Assembly (NCBI GenBank): GCA_021272315.1
Contig: JAJSLI010000161.1
Location: 1 to 39,253, forward strand
Source of the DNA: Methylacidiphilales bacterium
GTDB taxonomy: Bacteria; Verrucomicrobiota; Verrucomicrobiia; Methylacidiphilales; UBA1321
Reading direction: 5' to 3'
Length of the DNA stretch: 39,253 nucleotides
The first letter of the stretch is position 1. Every line of letters begins with the position of its first letter. A model generated the notes under the pieces. That model did no database searches and was not told the origin of the DNA. It saw only the letters and a list, made by a program, of their open reading frames with translations. The position numbers and the translations under genes are program-made. Shown in pieces: positions 1 to 9,207 of this stretch.

Positions 1-347
<347 letters not shown>

Positions 348-612
348 GCCCGGCCCAAGTTTGTTTCCTCCTCCGGGAGGATCCAGACACTGGGCTGGGA
401 ACAACAAGATCGTTAAGCCTCGCACAAAGGAGTATTTATTTTTCGAGCCGCATGTTTCTAAAACAACGGCCCTTTACCTATAATTTTCAGGGAACACCCC
501 GTTCTTTGACACCGAAAGTCGCAAGAAGATGACATCAGAGACATTGCTCAAGGCCATCGCCCCGCAAAGGGCGAAGCTTTACTGCCCTTCGCAGAAGCTG
601 CCGTGCGCAGCA

Positions 613-730
613 CTCTGGTGACCTTAGAAGCGTGGCACCACCCGATCCCATTCCGAACACGGAAGTGAAACGCGCGTTCGCCGATGGTAGTGCATCTCTA
701 GGTTGTGCGAGAGTAGGTCGTTGCCAGTAC
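613..730 (+). rRNA. rrf: 5S ribosomal RNA
   Basis: The conserved 5S core is present (CCGATCCCATTCCGAACACG, then GAAGTGAAACGC, then CGCCGATGGTAGTG and GCGAGAGTAGGTCGTTGCCAG). The ends pair as helix I, CUGGUGAC at the 5' side with GUUGCCAG at the 3' side, which sets ends near 613 and 730 (about 118 nt). It follows the 23S gene by ~265 nt, the usual end of a bacterial rrn operon, and is followed at once by a terminator. Confidence 0.93.
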
Positions 731-733
731 CAT

Positions 734-772
734 GAACCCCGCAGAAGGAAACTTCTGCGGGGTTCCTTTTTT
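734..772 (+). terminator. Rho-independent terminator of the rRNA operon
   Basis: A perfect 13-bp stem (AACCCCGCAGAAG / CTTCTGCGGGGTT) with a GAAA tetraloop is followed by CCTTTTTT. It begins a few bases after the 5S 3' end, as expected for termination of an rrn transcript. It is the strongest intrinsic terminator seen in the window. Confidence 0.93.
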
Positions 773-859
773 GGAACCACTTCAATTTTTCGTCCGGCTC
801 CTGACGCCAAGGCAAAATTGCATTTCGGCGTGACCTGCGCCCACTTTCCAGACACTCTC

Positions 860-888
860 TCGCATCATTTTGAAAGCACACTCTAGCT
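860..888 (+). promoter_or_regulatory. Promoter-like element shared with hisF and mlaE
   Basis: The 19-mer TTTTGAAAGCACACTCTAG (868-886) is almost the same as a segment upstream of hisF (14697-14715) and resembles one upstream of mlaE. If CTAGCT (883-888) acts as the -10 box, the 17-bp spacer leads to a poor -35 (TCGCAT). The predicted start of transcription would fall at or beside the ATG at 892, leaving no room for a Shine-Dalgarno site. Confidence 0.45.
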
Positions 889-891
889 TCC

Positions 892-1749
892 ATGAAAACC
901 ACCCATCCGCCCGTCCTTCGCCATATCGCCAATCTTTGGAGCCTCGTTGAATGTCCAAATAAGAGGCAAGATTGGCCGCTCGAACGCAAGCTGACCGCGG
1001 TCAAGGCCGCCGGCTTTGACGGCTTTACCACCCTGCCATCCAAGGATCACGTTAGGCTGGCGGAAAAGCTGGGGCTGATCATTGTCGGCTATTTTTCGTC
1101 ATCCAAAGCCGCCGACTTTGAAAGGCTCATCCGCCAAAACGTTGACGCCGGCGCTGTTCACATCAATGTCCAACTGGGCGACCACGATACGCTCACCCCG
1201 GAAGCGGTGCGGCTTGCCGTTCGCCTGATCGAACTGGCCGATAAGCTCGGCGCCCGTGCCGCCGTTGAAGTCCATCGCGATACCTGCACCGAGACCCCGG
1301 AAAAAACCTACGCCCTCGCCGCCGGATACCGCAAAGTCACCGGGGAACTGCTTCCCATGACTTGGGATTTCTCCCACCTTTCCGTCGTCAAACACCTCGC
1401 TCCTCCCTACTGGGAACGGCTTCTGGTCGCGCCCAAGCTCATTCAACGCGCCCAGCAATTTCATTTTCGCCCCTTCAATGGCCACCACTGTCAGGTGCCC
1501 GTGACCGACGGGAAAGGAAAACTCTCGCTCGAGTTGACCCAGTGGCTGCCGTTCCTCGAAAAAACCATCGAGACATGGCTCGCCGGAAAACAAAGCGGAC
1601 GGGAAATATTTGTTGTACCCGAGATGGGGCCGATTCCCGGCGGTTACAATTTCGCCCAACTCCCCAATAGCTGGGAAGACGCCAAAGTTCTTCGTTCGAT
1701 CATCGCCAAGACCTGGAAGAAAGTTCTCGCCGCCCGCGACGCGAAATAG
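892..1749 (+). CDS. Sugar phosphate isomerase/epimerase-like TIM-barrel protein
   Basis: A 285-residue protein of the xylose-isomerase-like/AP endonuclease 2 TIM-barrel type. Likely divalent-metal ligands sit at the ends of successive strands: E126 and H128 in VEVHRD, D159 and H162 in WDFSH, a histidine in QFHFRPFNG near 190, and a glutamate in the C-terminal PEMGP motif. The N-terminal HIANLWSL and the GFDGF segment match first-barrel-strand patterns of these enzymes. No signal peptide is seen, so it is probably cytoplasmic. The substrate cannot be inferred; the family acts on sugars, inosose-type cyclitols or hydroxypyruvate. The ATG at 892 has no Shine-Dalgarno site and lies 5 nt from a promoter-like motif. 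It stands alone between the rRNA operon and the amidase gene. Confidence 0.75.
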   Translation: MKTTHPPVLRHIANLWSLVECPNKRQDWPLERKLTAVKAAGFDGFTTLPSKDHVRLAEKLGLIIVGYFSSSKAADFERLIRQNVDAGAVHINVQLGDHDTLTPEAVRLAVRLIELADKLGARAAVEVHRDTCTETPEKTYALAAGYRKVTGELLPMTWDFSHLSVVKHLAPPYWERLLVAPKLIQRAQQFHFRPFNGHHCQVPVTDGKGKLSLELTQWLPFLEKTIETWLAGKQSGREIFVVPEMGPIPGGYNFAQLPNSWEDAKVLRSIIAKTWKKVLAARDAK

Positions 1750-1891
1750 GCCCATCCACCTACCGCTTTATCGGATTCGCCGGTTGGTGGCGGAAGGCAA
1801 GCTTTGGCATCGATTACCTTTCTGCAATGAGCAAGCCCCTGAGACCCGCTATTTCCTTGCTCCATCGCGGTGAGTTTGGCTTCATACTACG

Positions 1892-3409
1892 ATGACAAAG
1901 GCGTGTCTTGCTTTGGCCTTTTTCTGCCTCTTTTTCGTCCTGCCCCTGCGGGCGTTTGACTGGGAGACAGCCACCGTCAACGGGCGTGACTACGTCACGC
2001 TCCGGTCGTTTTGCACTTTTTACGGCTTTTACTACGAAGTGCCGGGCGGCGACTATTTCACCAGCCGCAGCACGGCCCATTCGCTTCGATTCAAACTTGG
2101 CAACAGCGACATCTACATTGACGGCGTCCACTACGTGCTGAGTTTGCCGATCGAGAGCGGCGATCACGACTGGCTTGTGTCCAGAATGGACGTCATCAAA
2201 CTCTTCGATCCGATCCTGCGTCCAACTGAAGCGTCCGACCGGCACACCATCCGTGGCGTGGTGATCGATCCCGGGCACGGTGGCACCGACAATGGCGCGG
2301 CCAGCTCGCTCGGCTACGAAAAAACCTACACTCTCGAAACAGCCTTCATTCTGGAGGGCATATTGCGGGCGGCGGGACTCAAGACGGTCCTGACCCGCCG
2401 CACCGATGTCTTTGTCGATCTCTACGAACGCGCGCACATCGCCTCCCTCTATCCCGATTACGCCTTCGTCAGTATCCACTACAACTCGGCGACACCCGAA
2501 GCGCACGGCTTGGAAACCTACTGTCTGGCGCCGCGGGGCGCGGCCTCGAGCTCATCGGCCTACCTCAGCCGGGCCGATATCTACAAGCTTCCCGGCAACG
2601 ATACCGACGCGCTGAACATCCTGCTCGCGTCCTGCGTTCATTCCGAAATCATCCGGCTCAATCCCGGTGATCCGTCCGCCGACCGCGGCGTCAAACGGGC
2701 GCGCTTTGTCGTCATCAAGCAAAACATCCTGCCCGCCATTCTGGTTGAGGGCGGCTTTGTCTCCAATCACATGGAAGCCCGCCGCATTGACCGCGAGGAT
2801 TACCGCCAGCGCTTGGCCGAGGCCATCGCGCGTGGCATTATCCGTTTTGTTAACGTCATGGGAGACCGAAACATCCCTTTGCCTGAGGAAACGGCCCCCG
2901 CGCCCAAGCCGGTCCCGGTGGCGCCGCCCGCTCCTTCGGGGCTTGCCAGCGAGTCGATGTATGGCGCCTTTCCGAAGCCGTCACCGGTGTCGACATCGAC
3001 CGCCAGTCACAAGCCGAAGAAAAAGAAGCCGATAACCACAAATGGCACTCCCTCCAACGCCCCCAACACGGTCCAAACCCCGGTTCCGGCAAATCCAACC
3101 CAATCGGCGTCCGCACGGTCGTCCACCACCCCGCCGCCCGCTCCCGCCTCCTCAACTTCGACGCCGCCACCTGCCGCTACACCTGCCGAAACGGCCACGG
3201 CACCTGTCGGCGGTATCAAACCGGCAAACGCCACGCCGAGCGGTCCGCTGAACTTGAACGAACCGGTGTCGCCCGCGCCAACGTCCGTGTCCGACAAGCC
3301 GGCGGCCTCCGCCGAACCGGACGAACCGCCGACCGTGTCGATCTATCCGACGGCACAGGCGACGAATGCGGCCACTCCGACCACGCCGCCTTCGACCAGC
3401 CAGCCATGA
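1892..3409 (+). CDS. N-acetylmuramoyl-L-alanine amidase (Amidase_3)
   Basis: A 505-residue exported zinc amidase that cleaves the lactyl-amide bond between MurNAc and the stem peptide. Residues 1-21 are a signal peptide (hydrophobic run ending LPLRAF). Residues ~25-105 form a small N-terminal domain that looks like the copper-amine-oxidase-N-type wall-binding fold. The catalytic domain spans ~120-315 with zinc ligands H129 in DPGHGG, E143 in GYEK and H196 in SIHYN, plus the general-base glutamate in VEGGFVSN. Residues ~320-505 are a low-complexity Pro/Thr/Ala tail with a KPKKKKP cluster, probably a periplasmic linker or wall-contact region. The stop overlaps the start of murI by 4 nt (ATGA), so the two peptidoglycan genes are probably translated together. 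Confidence 0.9.
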   Translation: MTKACLALAFFCLFFVLPLRAFDWETATVNGRDYVTLRSFCTFYGFYYEVPGGDYFTSRSTAHSLRFKLGNSDIYIDGVHYVLSLPIESGDHDWLVSRMDVIKLFDPILRPTEASDRHTIRGVVIDPGHGGTDNGAASSLGYEKTYTLETAFILEGILRAAGLKTVLTRRTDVFVDLYERAHIASLYPDYAFVSIHYNSATPEAHGLETYCLAPRGAASSSSAYLSRADIYKLPGNDTDALNILLASCVHSEIIRLNPGDPSADRGVKRARFVVIKQNILPAILVEGGFVSNHMEARRIDREDYRQRLAEAIARGIIRFVNVMGDRNIPLPEETAPAPKPVPVAPPAPSGLASESMYGAFPKPSPVSTSTASHKPKKKKPITTNGTPSNAPNTVQTPVPANPTQSASARSSTTPPPAPASSTSTPPPAATPAETATAPVGGIKPANATPSGPLNLNEPVSPAPTSVSDKPAASAEPDEPPTVSIYPTAQATNAATPTTPPSTSQP

Positions 3410-4224
3410 AGAAAACCGAATCATCCGCGCGTCCGGTTGGGGCCTTTGATTCCGGCGTGGGCGGGTTGACCGTCGTGAAGGCCATGCGTGAGATGCTCCC
3501 TGATGAGGATATTCTTTATCTCGGGGACTTTGCGCGTCTTCCCTACGGCAACAAATCGCCCGATACCATTATTCGTTATTCACGGGAAAATCTCGCCTAT
3601 CTGCAGGGCCACAGTGTCAAGGCAGTCGTCGTGGCTTGCAACACCGCATCGGCCCACGCGCTTTCCGTTTTGCAAAAGGAAGCGGACGTGCCTGTCATCG
3701 GTGTGATTGCACCCGGAGTGGAAGCCGCGCTGGCCGCTTCGCGCAACCGGCGCATCGGGATCATCGGCACCCAGGGCACGATCCAGAGCGAAGCCTATCA
3801 GAACCTGATCCGGCGATCCGAGCCGGAAGCGGTCATCACGGCAGTGGCTGCGCCTTTGCTCGCTTCACTTGTCGAGGAAGACTGGCTTTCCCATCCCGCG
3901 ACGAAGCTTATTCTTGAGGAATACTTGGCTCCGATGAAGGCCGCACGGGTCGATACGGTCGTCCTCGCCTGTACTCATTATCCTCTGCTCAAGCCGCTTG
4001 CCCGGGAGCTTCTCGGGCCCGATGTGGTGCTGGTCGATTCGGCGCAAAACGCCGCCACGGCCTTGGCCCGCCAGTTGGAGTCCTTGGGGCTGAAGCGTCA
4101 TTCCCAAAAGGAAACAGGGCAGATTACCATTTGCGTTACGGATCTTCCGTCCCAGTTCTCACGTCTGGCCGAACGCTTCCTGGGCCAAAAAATCGGCGAG
4201 ATCCGCCGGGTCACTGTCAGCTAA
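3406..4224 (+). CDS. murI: Glutamate racemase
   Basis: A 272-residue cytoplasmic enzyme that makes D-glutamate for peptidoglycan. The family signatures are in order: FDSGVGGLTV with the substrate-binding Asp-Ser near residues 14-15, YLGDFARLPYG, the first catalytic cysteine in ACNTASAHAL, and the second in LACTHYPLL. Length matches the family (about 260-280). The ATG overlaps the amidase stop by 4 nt, which supports this start and implies translational coupling between precursor synthesis and wall turnover. It converges on the glycosyltransferase gene after only 22 bp, with no clear terminator hairpin between them. Confidence 0.95.
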   Translation: MKKTESSARPVGAFDSGVGGLTVVKAMREMLPDEDILYLGDFARLPYGNKSPDTIIRYSRENLAYLQGHSVKAVVVACNTASAHALSVLQKEADVPVIGVIAPGVEAALAASRNRRIGIIGTQGTIQSEAYQNLIRRSEPEAVITAVAAPLLASLVEEDWLSHPATKLILEEYLAPMKAARVDTVVLACTHYPLLKPLARELLGPDVVLVDSAQNAATALARQLESLGLKRHSQKETGQITICVTDLPSQFSRLAERFLGQKIGEIRRVTVS

Positions 4225-4246
4225 ACGCTGAACGGCGCCCGCTCTA

Positions 4247-6490
4247 TTATTTTTGTGCTCCCCAGCGTTGGCGGTCGCTCCACATCATGTAATCATACCC
4301 GAGCCCTATCCGTATCGGGTAGATAGCGAACTTGCTGAGGGGAAACTGCGGTGGGGTGCTGTTGTTGAAAATCGCCTGCTCATACAGAGCATACCAATCC
4401 TTGAACTCGCCCGCGCGCAGTTCAGTCGTGGACTGGTCCAGCGACACGGGAGTCAACAGGAGCATGCCGGTGGGGCAGACGTTGTCGTGGAAGTTTTCGA
4501 AATCGGTGATGGAATCGGGCAGCCAGAGTGAGGCGCGGTCCGCATACCAAGCCGTGGCCCACGGCATGTCCGTTGTGACCCATTCATCCGGCGCGGCCAT
4601 ACGCGCGATGCCGTTGATGACGGGCGGCAAATAGGGTGGAAAGTTATAATAATTGCCGGGCGTGGTGAGAGTGTTGGTCATCGGCAACGCCGTGAGCACC
4701 AGGGTTGAGATCACGATTAGGGTGCGCAGCAGGGGTATTTGAATGTCCATTCGGTCGAGCAGAACGAAAAATAAGGAAGTGCCGAGCACCACCAGGGCGG
4801 GCAAAAGCAGGATCACCACATTCCAAGCGCCACCCGCTTCGGGCTGGTCCGAGCCGAGATTGTTGACGGCAATGAGACCTATGATGCAACCGGCCACCAG
4901 CCACTGGAAGGCCCGGACTTGCCGCCGTTTGAACCGGTGGAGGAACGAGGCTATTGCCAGCAGAACCATCGGGTTGGGGCCAAGCAGGCTCCAACCACGT
5001 TCGAAATGCCAGAGAAAACCAGTGTACTCCTTTTTCGAGGCGTCCTGGAATAGTTGCTCGTAACTGGGAATTGCCGTGGTGCAGTAAATCTCGTTGCCCA
5101 TGTAATGCTCGTCTCCGCCGAAGAGCAGCAAGGGCAGGTTCGAACCGATCGGGTTGCCACAGACCCGGTAGGTGTGCCAGAGCCAGAGCGCGACCGGGCC
5201 AATGACCAGGACCGCAATGAAGGCAAACAGCGGCGGGTGGGTACGCGGCATGACGATGAAGAAGAGCAGCAGCGGAACCAGCAAAATCAACAGATGCAGC
5301 CGGGTCAGGCAAGCCACAGCCAGAAGCAGTCCCAAGAGAAGCGACCAAGGCCATGCCGAAGTCATGGAACCCTCCTCACCCTCGGACATTTTTTCGAATG
5401 CCTTCTCGGATACGGTAAAAATTTCGAGAGCGCAGACGAGCAATGCCGTGACCAGGAACATCAGCAGAGGGGTCGAGAGCGCCGTCGTCGAATACCGCCA
5501 GACAGTATCCGAGAGCATGAAGGCCACGACACTGATCCAGGCGACCCGCTCGTCGAATAACCGGCGGCCCAGCATGAAAACCAGCAACAGGGTCAGGAAG
5601 ATGAAAAGTTGGTTGAATTCCGGAATCCACCGGTCGCCCGCGTACTGGTGTTTTTTGAGAATATCCTCGATGGTCTGGGCAAACTGGGGCTGGAACACCT
5701 TGAACCAGGCGGCCAGCAGGTAGGGGTATCCCGGCGCGTTGTAGGTGTCCGGTAAAATACGCGGTGTCCCGGCGGGAAAACGGTCCAAGGGAAAAAGATC
5801 GCCGGAACCTCCGCTCAGGCTGCCTCGCATGATCGCGTAGGCATGCATCTGGGCCAGCGCATAGGGTCGCAAAAATTCCGTGGTAAATCCCTCTCCACGT
5901 ACGATCTGGCGCGCCACTTGGGCGTTGTCCATCGACTGGGCGTCGTTCAACCCCCGGTAAAAGGAGAAATCATAAAATACGAGAAGGAAACCAAATCCGA
6001 CGAGCAGGGGAATGAGCCGGATGAGGACCCGACCGCTGCCCACTTCGATGTCGTAAAGGATCACCTGGACGAGGTTGGCTTGGCGACAGTAGTTTTCCGA
6101 GAGGATTAAAAGGACTAGGTCAAAGATCAGGGCGGTGAGGACGAGGGTAATGTAAAGACCAAGCAACGGAGAAATTCCACCTTGGGAAACCCACTTGTAG
6201 ATTAGAGTCAATCCGAACAGCAGGGCGGCCGTGAAAAACATCAGGCAGAACGCATTCCAAGCCGACATGCCGATTGATTCCATCCGGGCCAGCACAGCGA
6301 AGCGCACATAGTAACCGAGCCCCAGAATGATAAACAGTGCGCCAAATCCGATCCCCAGATGCAAGTTGGCTGACGAATCTGTATAGGACCTGATAAAGGC
6401 AAGTGTTCCCAATCCCAGCACGAGGAGAGACAAAATGTGACGCCCCAAGTAGGCTAGGCGGTTGATTCGTGTCGAAAAAAGAAAAGCCAT
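4247..6490 (-). CDS. Membrane glycosyltransferase (ArnT/PMT-like) with DUF805-like N-terminus
   Basis: A 747-residue polytopic protein. Residues ~1-110 resemble DUF805: FSTRINRLAYLGR matches the GRiNRlrY hallmark and ARMESIGMSAW matches the later R-L-hDiG-SGW element. Residues ~170-600 look like a GT-C glycosyltransferase of the ArnT/PMT type: an acidic first periplasmic loop (GLNDAQSMDNAQVARQIV, GEGFTTEFLRP), then NAPGYPYLLAAWF and many hydrophobic helices. The family transfers sugars from polyprenyl-phosphate donors at the outer face of the inner membrane; the acceptor is unknown. The ATG at 6490 (MAFLFSTRINR) is preferred over an upstream TTG at 6514 because it begins directly at the conserved motif. 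It is the last gene of the minus-strand corA-kinase-regulator run, 66 bp after the regulator. Confidence 0.75.
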   Translation of the reverse strand: MAFLFSTRINRLAYLGRHILSLLVLGLGTLAFIRSYTDSSANLHLGIGFGALFIILGLGYYVRFAVLARMESIGMSAWNAFCLMFFTAALLFGLTLIYKWVSQGGISPLLGLYITLVLTALIFDLVLLILSENYCRQANLVQVILYDIEVGSGRVLIRLIPLLVGFGFLLVFYDFSFYRGLNDAQSMDNAQVARQIVRGEGFTTEFLRPYALAQMHAYAIMRGSLSGGSGDLFPLDRFPAGTPRILPDTYNAPGYPYLLAAWFKVFQPQFAQTIEDILKKHQYAGDRWIPEFNQLFIFLTLLLVFMLGRRLFDERVAWISVVAFMLSDTVWRYSTTALSTPLLMFLVTALLVCALEIFTVSEKAFEKMSEGEEGSMTSAWPWSLLLGLLLAVACLTRLHLLILLVPLLLFFIVMPRTHPPLFAFIAVLVIGPVALWLWHTYRVCGNPIGSNLPLLLFGGDEHYMGNEIYCTTAIPSYEQLFQDASKKEYTGFLWHFERGWSLLGPNPMVLLAIASFLHRFKRRQVRAFQWLVAGCIIGLIAVNNLGSDQPEAGGAWNVVILLLPALVVLGTSLFFVLLDRMDIQIPLLRTLIVISTLVLTALPMTNTLTTPGNYYNFPPYLPPVINGIARMAAPDEWVTTDMPWATAWYADRASLWLPDSITDFENFHDNVCPTGMLLLTPVSLDQSTTELRAGEFKDWYALYEQAIFNNSTPPQFPLSKFAIYPIRIGLGYDYMMWSDRQRWGAQK

Positions 6491-6556
6491 GGCGAAGGTA
6501 AGAGGTGAATTCAAGGATCGGGCCCTGGCAATAACAAGCTTTCTTCGCGTCCCCGT

Positions 6557-7945
6557 TCAGGCGGGCTTGATCCGTGACGCCTTGATTTTCCGGTGAAGCG
6601 TGCGTCGGCTGATGCCCAGCAATTTGGCCGCTTCGGTTATATTCCCGTCTGTAAGTTGCAAGGCCTGCTGGATGAAGTTCCTTTCCATTATTTCCAGGTT
6701 CAGGTTGGACTGCGCGAGAGAGCCTGAGCCGGTGGGACCAGCCGGCGGTTGCGACTGGCCGAAAATCCGTGCCGGGAGTTCGCGCGCCCCGATGCGCTCG
6801 CCGCGACAGAGCGCCACGGCGTGCTCGATGGCGGCGCGCAGCTCGCGTACATTGCCAGGCCAGTCGTAACGCTGGAGCGCCTCTTGGGCGTCGGACGAGA
6901 GTCCGGTCACCGGTTTGTTGTTTTGCCGGGCAAATTCGCGGATGAAGGCATCGGTCATAAGTGGAATGTCCTCCCGCCGTTCGCGCAGGGGCGGCATGCG
7001 GATGGGCACCACGTCAAGCCGGTAGAAAAGATCGTCGCGGAACCTGCCCTCCCGCACCAGCGTCTCGAGGTTCTTGTTCGTTGCCGCGATGACGCGCACG
7101 TCGACCTTGAGGTTCTGATTGCTGCCGACACGCTGGACGGTCTGTTCGCCCAGGGCGCGCAAAAGTTTCACCTGCGTCGCGGCGTCGATTTCACTGATCT
7201 CGTCCAAAAAAAGAGTCCCGTGGCTGGCCTCCTCGAAGCGTCCGATGCGTCGTTCATTAGCGCCGGTGAAGGCCCCCTTCTCATGCCCGAACAACTCGCT
7301 TTCGAGCAATTGCTGTGAAAGCGCTGCGCAATGGACGACGACGAACCGGGCACCTTTACGCGGGCTGAGCATGTGAAGCGACTGGGCGGCGAGTTCCTTG
7401 CCGGTGCCGCTTTCCCCCTCGATCAAAACGGTGGCGCGGGTCGGGGCGACTTGTCGGATGCGTTCGTGAATCTCAATCATGGCGGGCGAATTGCCGATCA
7501 ACTTCTCCAGGCCGAACTTGCGGTCCAACTCCTCGCGCAATTGCCGGTTTTCCGTTTCGACCTTGCGTGAATGGAGCGCGCGGGCCAGTACCACGTCGAG
7601 CTTTTCCAAGTCAAGCGGCTTGGTGATGTAGTCGTAGGCGCCCCGTTTCATCGCCTGCACAGCCACTTTCTCCGAGCCGTAGGCGGTCATAAGCACGCAG
7701 ACCGGCGGATGGGAAATCGACTGGGCGCGCACGAGCAGATCGAGTCCCTCGGTGCCTCCCATCAGCCGTAAATCGGTCAGAAGCACATCGACCGGTTGTG
7801 TCTCCAGAACATTCATCGCCGTGTTGACGTCTTGGGCGAGATAGATGTCAAACTTGTCCTCGAAGTAGCGACGTAGGCCGTCCCGCGTGTTCTTCTCATC
7901 CTCCACCACCAGGAGGGTGGGCAATTGATCGGACGGTCGGCTCAT
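6557..7945 (-). CDS. Sigma-54-dependent response regulator (NtrC family)
   Basis: A 462-residue three-domain regulator. The receiver domain (~10-125) has phosphoacceptor D58 in LLTDLRL. The AAA+ sigma-54 interaction domain (~145-380) contains Walker A GESGTGKE, the GAFTGA loop that contacts sigma-54, and the DLFYRLDVVPIRMPPLRER segment. The Fis-type helix-turn-helix (~425-460) carries the motif NITEAAKLLGISRRTLHRKI. All core residues are present, so it should be a working activator. The start codon overlaps the stop of the upstream histidine kinase by 4 nt (ATGA), marking them as a cognate pair. Targets are unknown. I found no convincing -24/-12 promoter inside the window. Confidence 0.93.
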   Translation of the reverse strand: MSRPSDQLPTLLVVEDEKNTRDGLRRYFEDKFDIYLAQDVNTAMNVLETQPVDVLLTDLRLMGGTEGLDLLVRAQSISHPPVCVLMTAYGSEKVAVQAMKRGAYDYITKPLDLEKLDVVLARALHSRKVETENRQLREELDRKFGLEKLIGNSPAMIEIHERIRQVAPTRATVLIEGESGTGKELAAQSLHMLSPRKGARFVVVHCAALSQQLLESELFGHEKGAFTGANERRIGRFEEASHGTLFLDEISEIDAATQVKLLRALGEQTVQRVGSNQNLKVDVRVIAATNKNLETLVREGRFRDDLFYRLDVVPIRMPPLRERREDIPLMTDAFIREFARQNNKPVTGLSSDAQEALQRYDWPGNVRELRAAIEHAVALCRGERIGARELPARIFGQSQPPAGPTGSGSLAQSNLNLEIMERNFIQQALQLTDGNITEAAKLLGISRRTLHRKIKASRIKPA

Positions 7946-9150
7946 GGCGCGGGCGCCTCGGTCTTTTCCGTGCCGGTTTCCGGTGCGGGGATGGGCTCGC
8001 TGCCGGGGCCGAGCAGGTGGATGCGGCGTTCTGCCAGCGGCAGCAGGATGCGAGCCGTTGCGCCCCGGCCCGGCTCGCTTAACAACTCGAGATGCCCCCC
8101 GTGCTCGTGGAGGATACGCTGCACGATGAAAAGCCCCAGCCCGGTCCCGCCTTTCTTGCGCGTGAAATAAGGTTCGGTGATATGGGCCATGTCCTCGATT
8201 GAAATTCCGGCGCCGTTGTCCTCGAAGGAAACCTGAAGGTGTGTGTCCGAGCGCGATGTGACAACCCGCAGAATGCCTCCGTGACTGAGCGCTTGCACGG
8301 CATTTTTAATCAGATTGTAAAAGGCCTGTTTGAGCTGGTCGGGGTTGGCCGGAATCAACGGCAGACCTTCGCCCAGTTCCTCTTGCACGATGATATCGCG
8401 ATCCTGAATTTCGGGCTGCAGAAAGGCGAGCGACTCATGCACGACCGCGTTGATGCTCACCATGGCGCGCGGGGCGTGCGCCGGGCGGACAGCACCGAGG
8501 AACTGGTTGATGATTGTGTCGAGCCGCGCCACTTCACCGCGCGCTATTCGCACCGATTCGAGCAACCCGGCATCGGTCTCACCGTTTGTCCTGTGCTGGC
8601 GCAGATCGCGTTCCAAAAGCTGAAGGTGGATGTTGAGCGAATTGAGCGGATTGCCCAATTCGTGCGCGACCCCGGCGGCCAGAAGCGTCACGGCATTGAG
8701 CTTTTCTGATTCAAGGGTCTCGCGGGCCTGCGCTCGCCGTGCGGTCAGGTCGTGAAAAATCAACGCGTAACCCATCAGCGATGTGTCCTTATCCTCCAGC
8801 GGCACGAGATAAAAACCCAGGTAGCGCTGCTGAGGATAAAAAACCTCCAAGTCCCGGCTGACCACGCGCCCCTCGGCCAGAATTTTCGCCCAGTCGAGCT
8901 CTTTCAAGTACTGTGCCATCGGCGTTCCGAGCGCCTTGGCCGGATCAATCCCCAGGAGCGTGGTGATGGCATGGTTGAGATAGCGGATTTTTCCCTGGGA
9001 ATCGACCACCACGATTCCCTCCTGCAGGGTGTTGAAAATCGTTTCGAAAAAGCCCTTCTCGTTGTTGAGGCGTTGCAGATAGGCCTGCAAATCGCCCTGG
9101 CCAACGCGGTCAATCCGGTTGAGCAGCTTGTCCAAAAAGGTGTTATTCAC
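7942..9150 (-). CDS. PAS-domain sensor histidine kinase, NtrB-like
   Basis: A 402-residue kinase without membrane segments, so it senses in the cytoplasm. It has a short coiled start, a PAS domain (~35-140, with TLQEGIVVVDSQGKIRYLN), a HisKA/DHp domain with phosphoacceptor H163 in GVAHELGNPLNSL, and a HATPase domain with an N-box (LKQAFYNLIKNAVQAL), DNGAGI and GGTGLGLFIV. The C-terminal ~25 residues are Pro/Glu-rich and probably disordered. It is translated together with the sigma-54 regulator downstream (4-nt overlap) and starts 57 bp after the CorA-like gene on the same strand, which suggests one transcript. The signal is unknown. Confidence 0.92.
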   Translation of the reverse strand: MNNTFLDKLLNRIDRVGQGDLQAYLQRLNNEKGFFETIFNTLQEGIVVVDSQGKIRYLNHAITTLLGIDPAKALGTPMAQYLKELDWAKILAEGRVVSRDLEVFYPQQRYLGFYLVPLEDKDTSLMGYALIFHDLTARRAQARETLESEKLNAVTLLAAGVAHELGNPLNSLNIHLQLLERDLRQHRTNGETDAGLLESVRIARGEVARLDTIINQFLGAVRPAHAPRAMVSINAVVHESLAFLQPEIQDRDIIVQEELGEGLPLIPANPDQLKQAFYNLIKNAVQALSHGGILRVVTSRSDTHLQVSFEDNGAGISIEDMAHITEPYFTRKKGGTGLGLFIVQRILHEHGGHLELLSEPGRGATARILLPLAERRIHLLGPGSEPIPAPETGTEKTEAPAP

Positions 9151-9207
9151 TGTAAGAAAAGATCGGAATGGGCGGTTTGAGGCAGGCGGTGGCGCACGAT
9201 GAAAGAA

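Noticed and set aside
348-612. tRNA or other RNA gene in the 23S-5S spacer
   Set aside because: No cloverleaf, CCA end or conserved T-loop GGTTCRA could be found on either strand.
1800-1830. Sigma-54 promoter (TTGGCAT ... TTTCTGC)
   Set aside because: The distance between the GG and GC elements is 16 nt rather than 10, so it does not fit the -24/-12 spacing.
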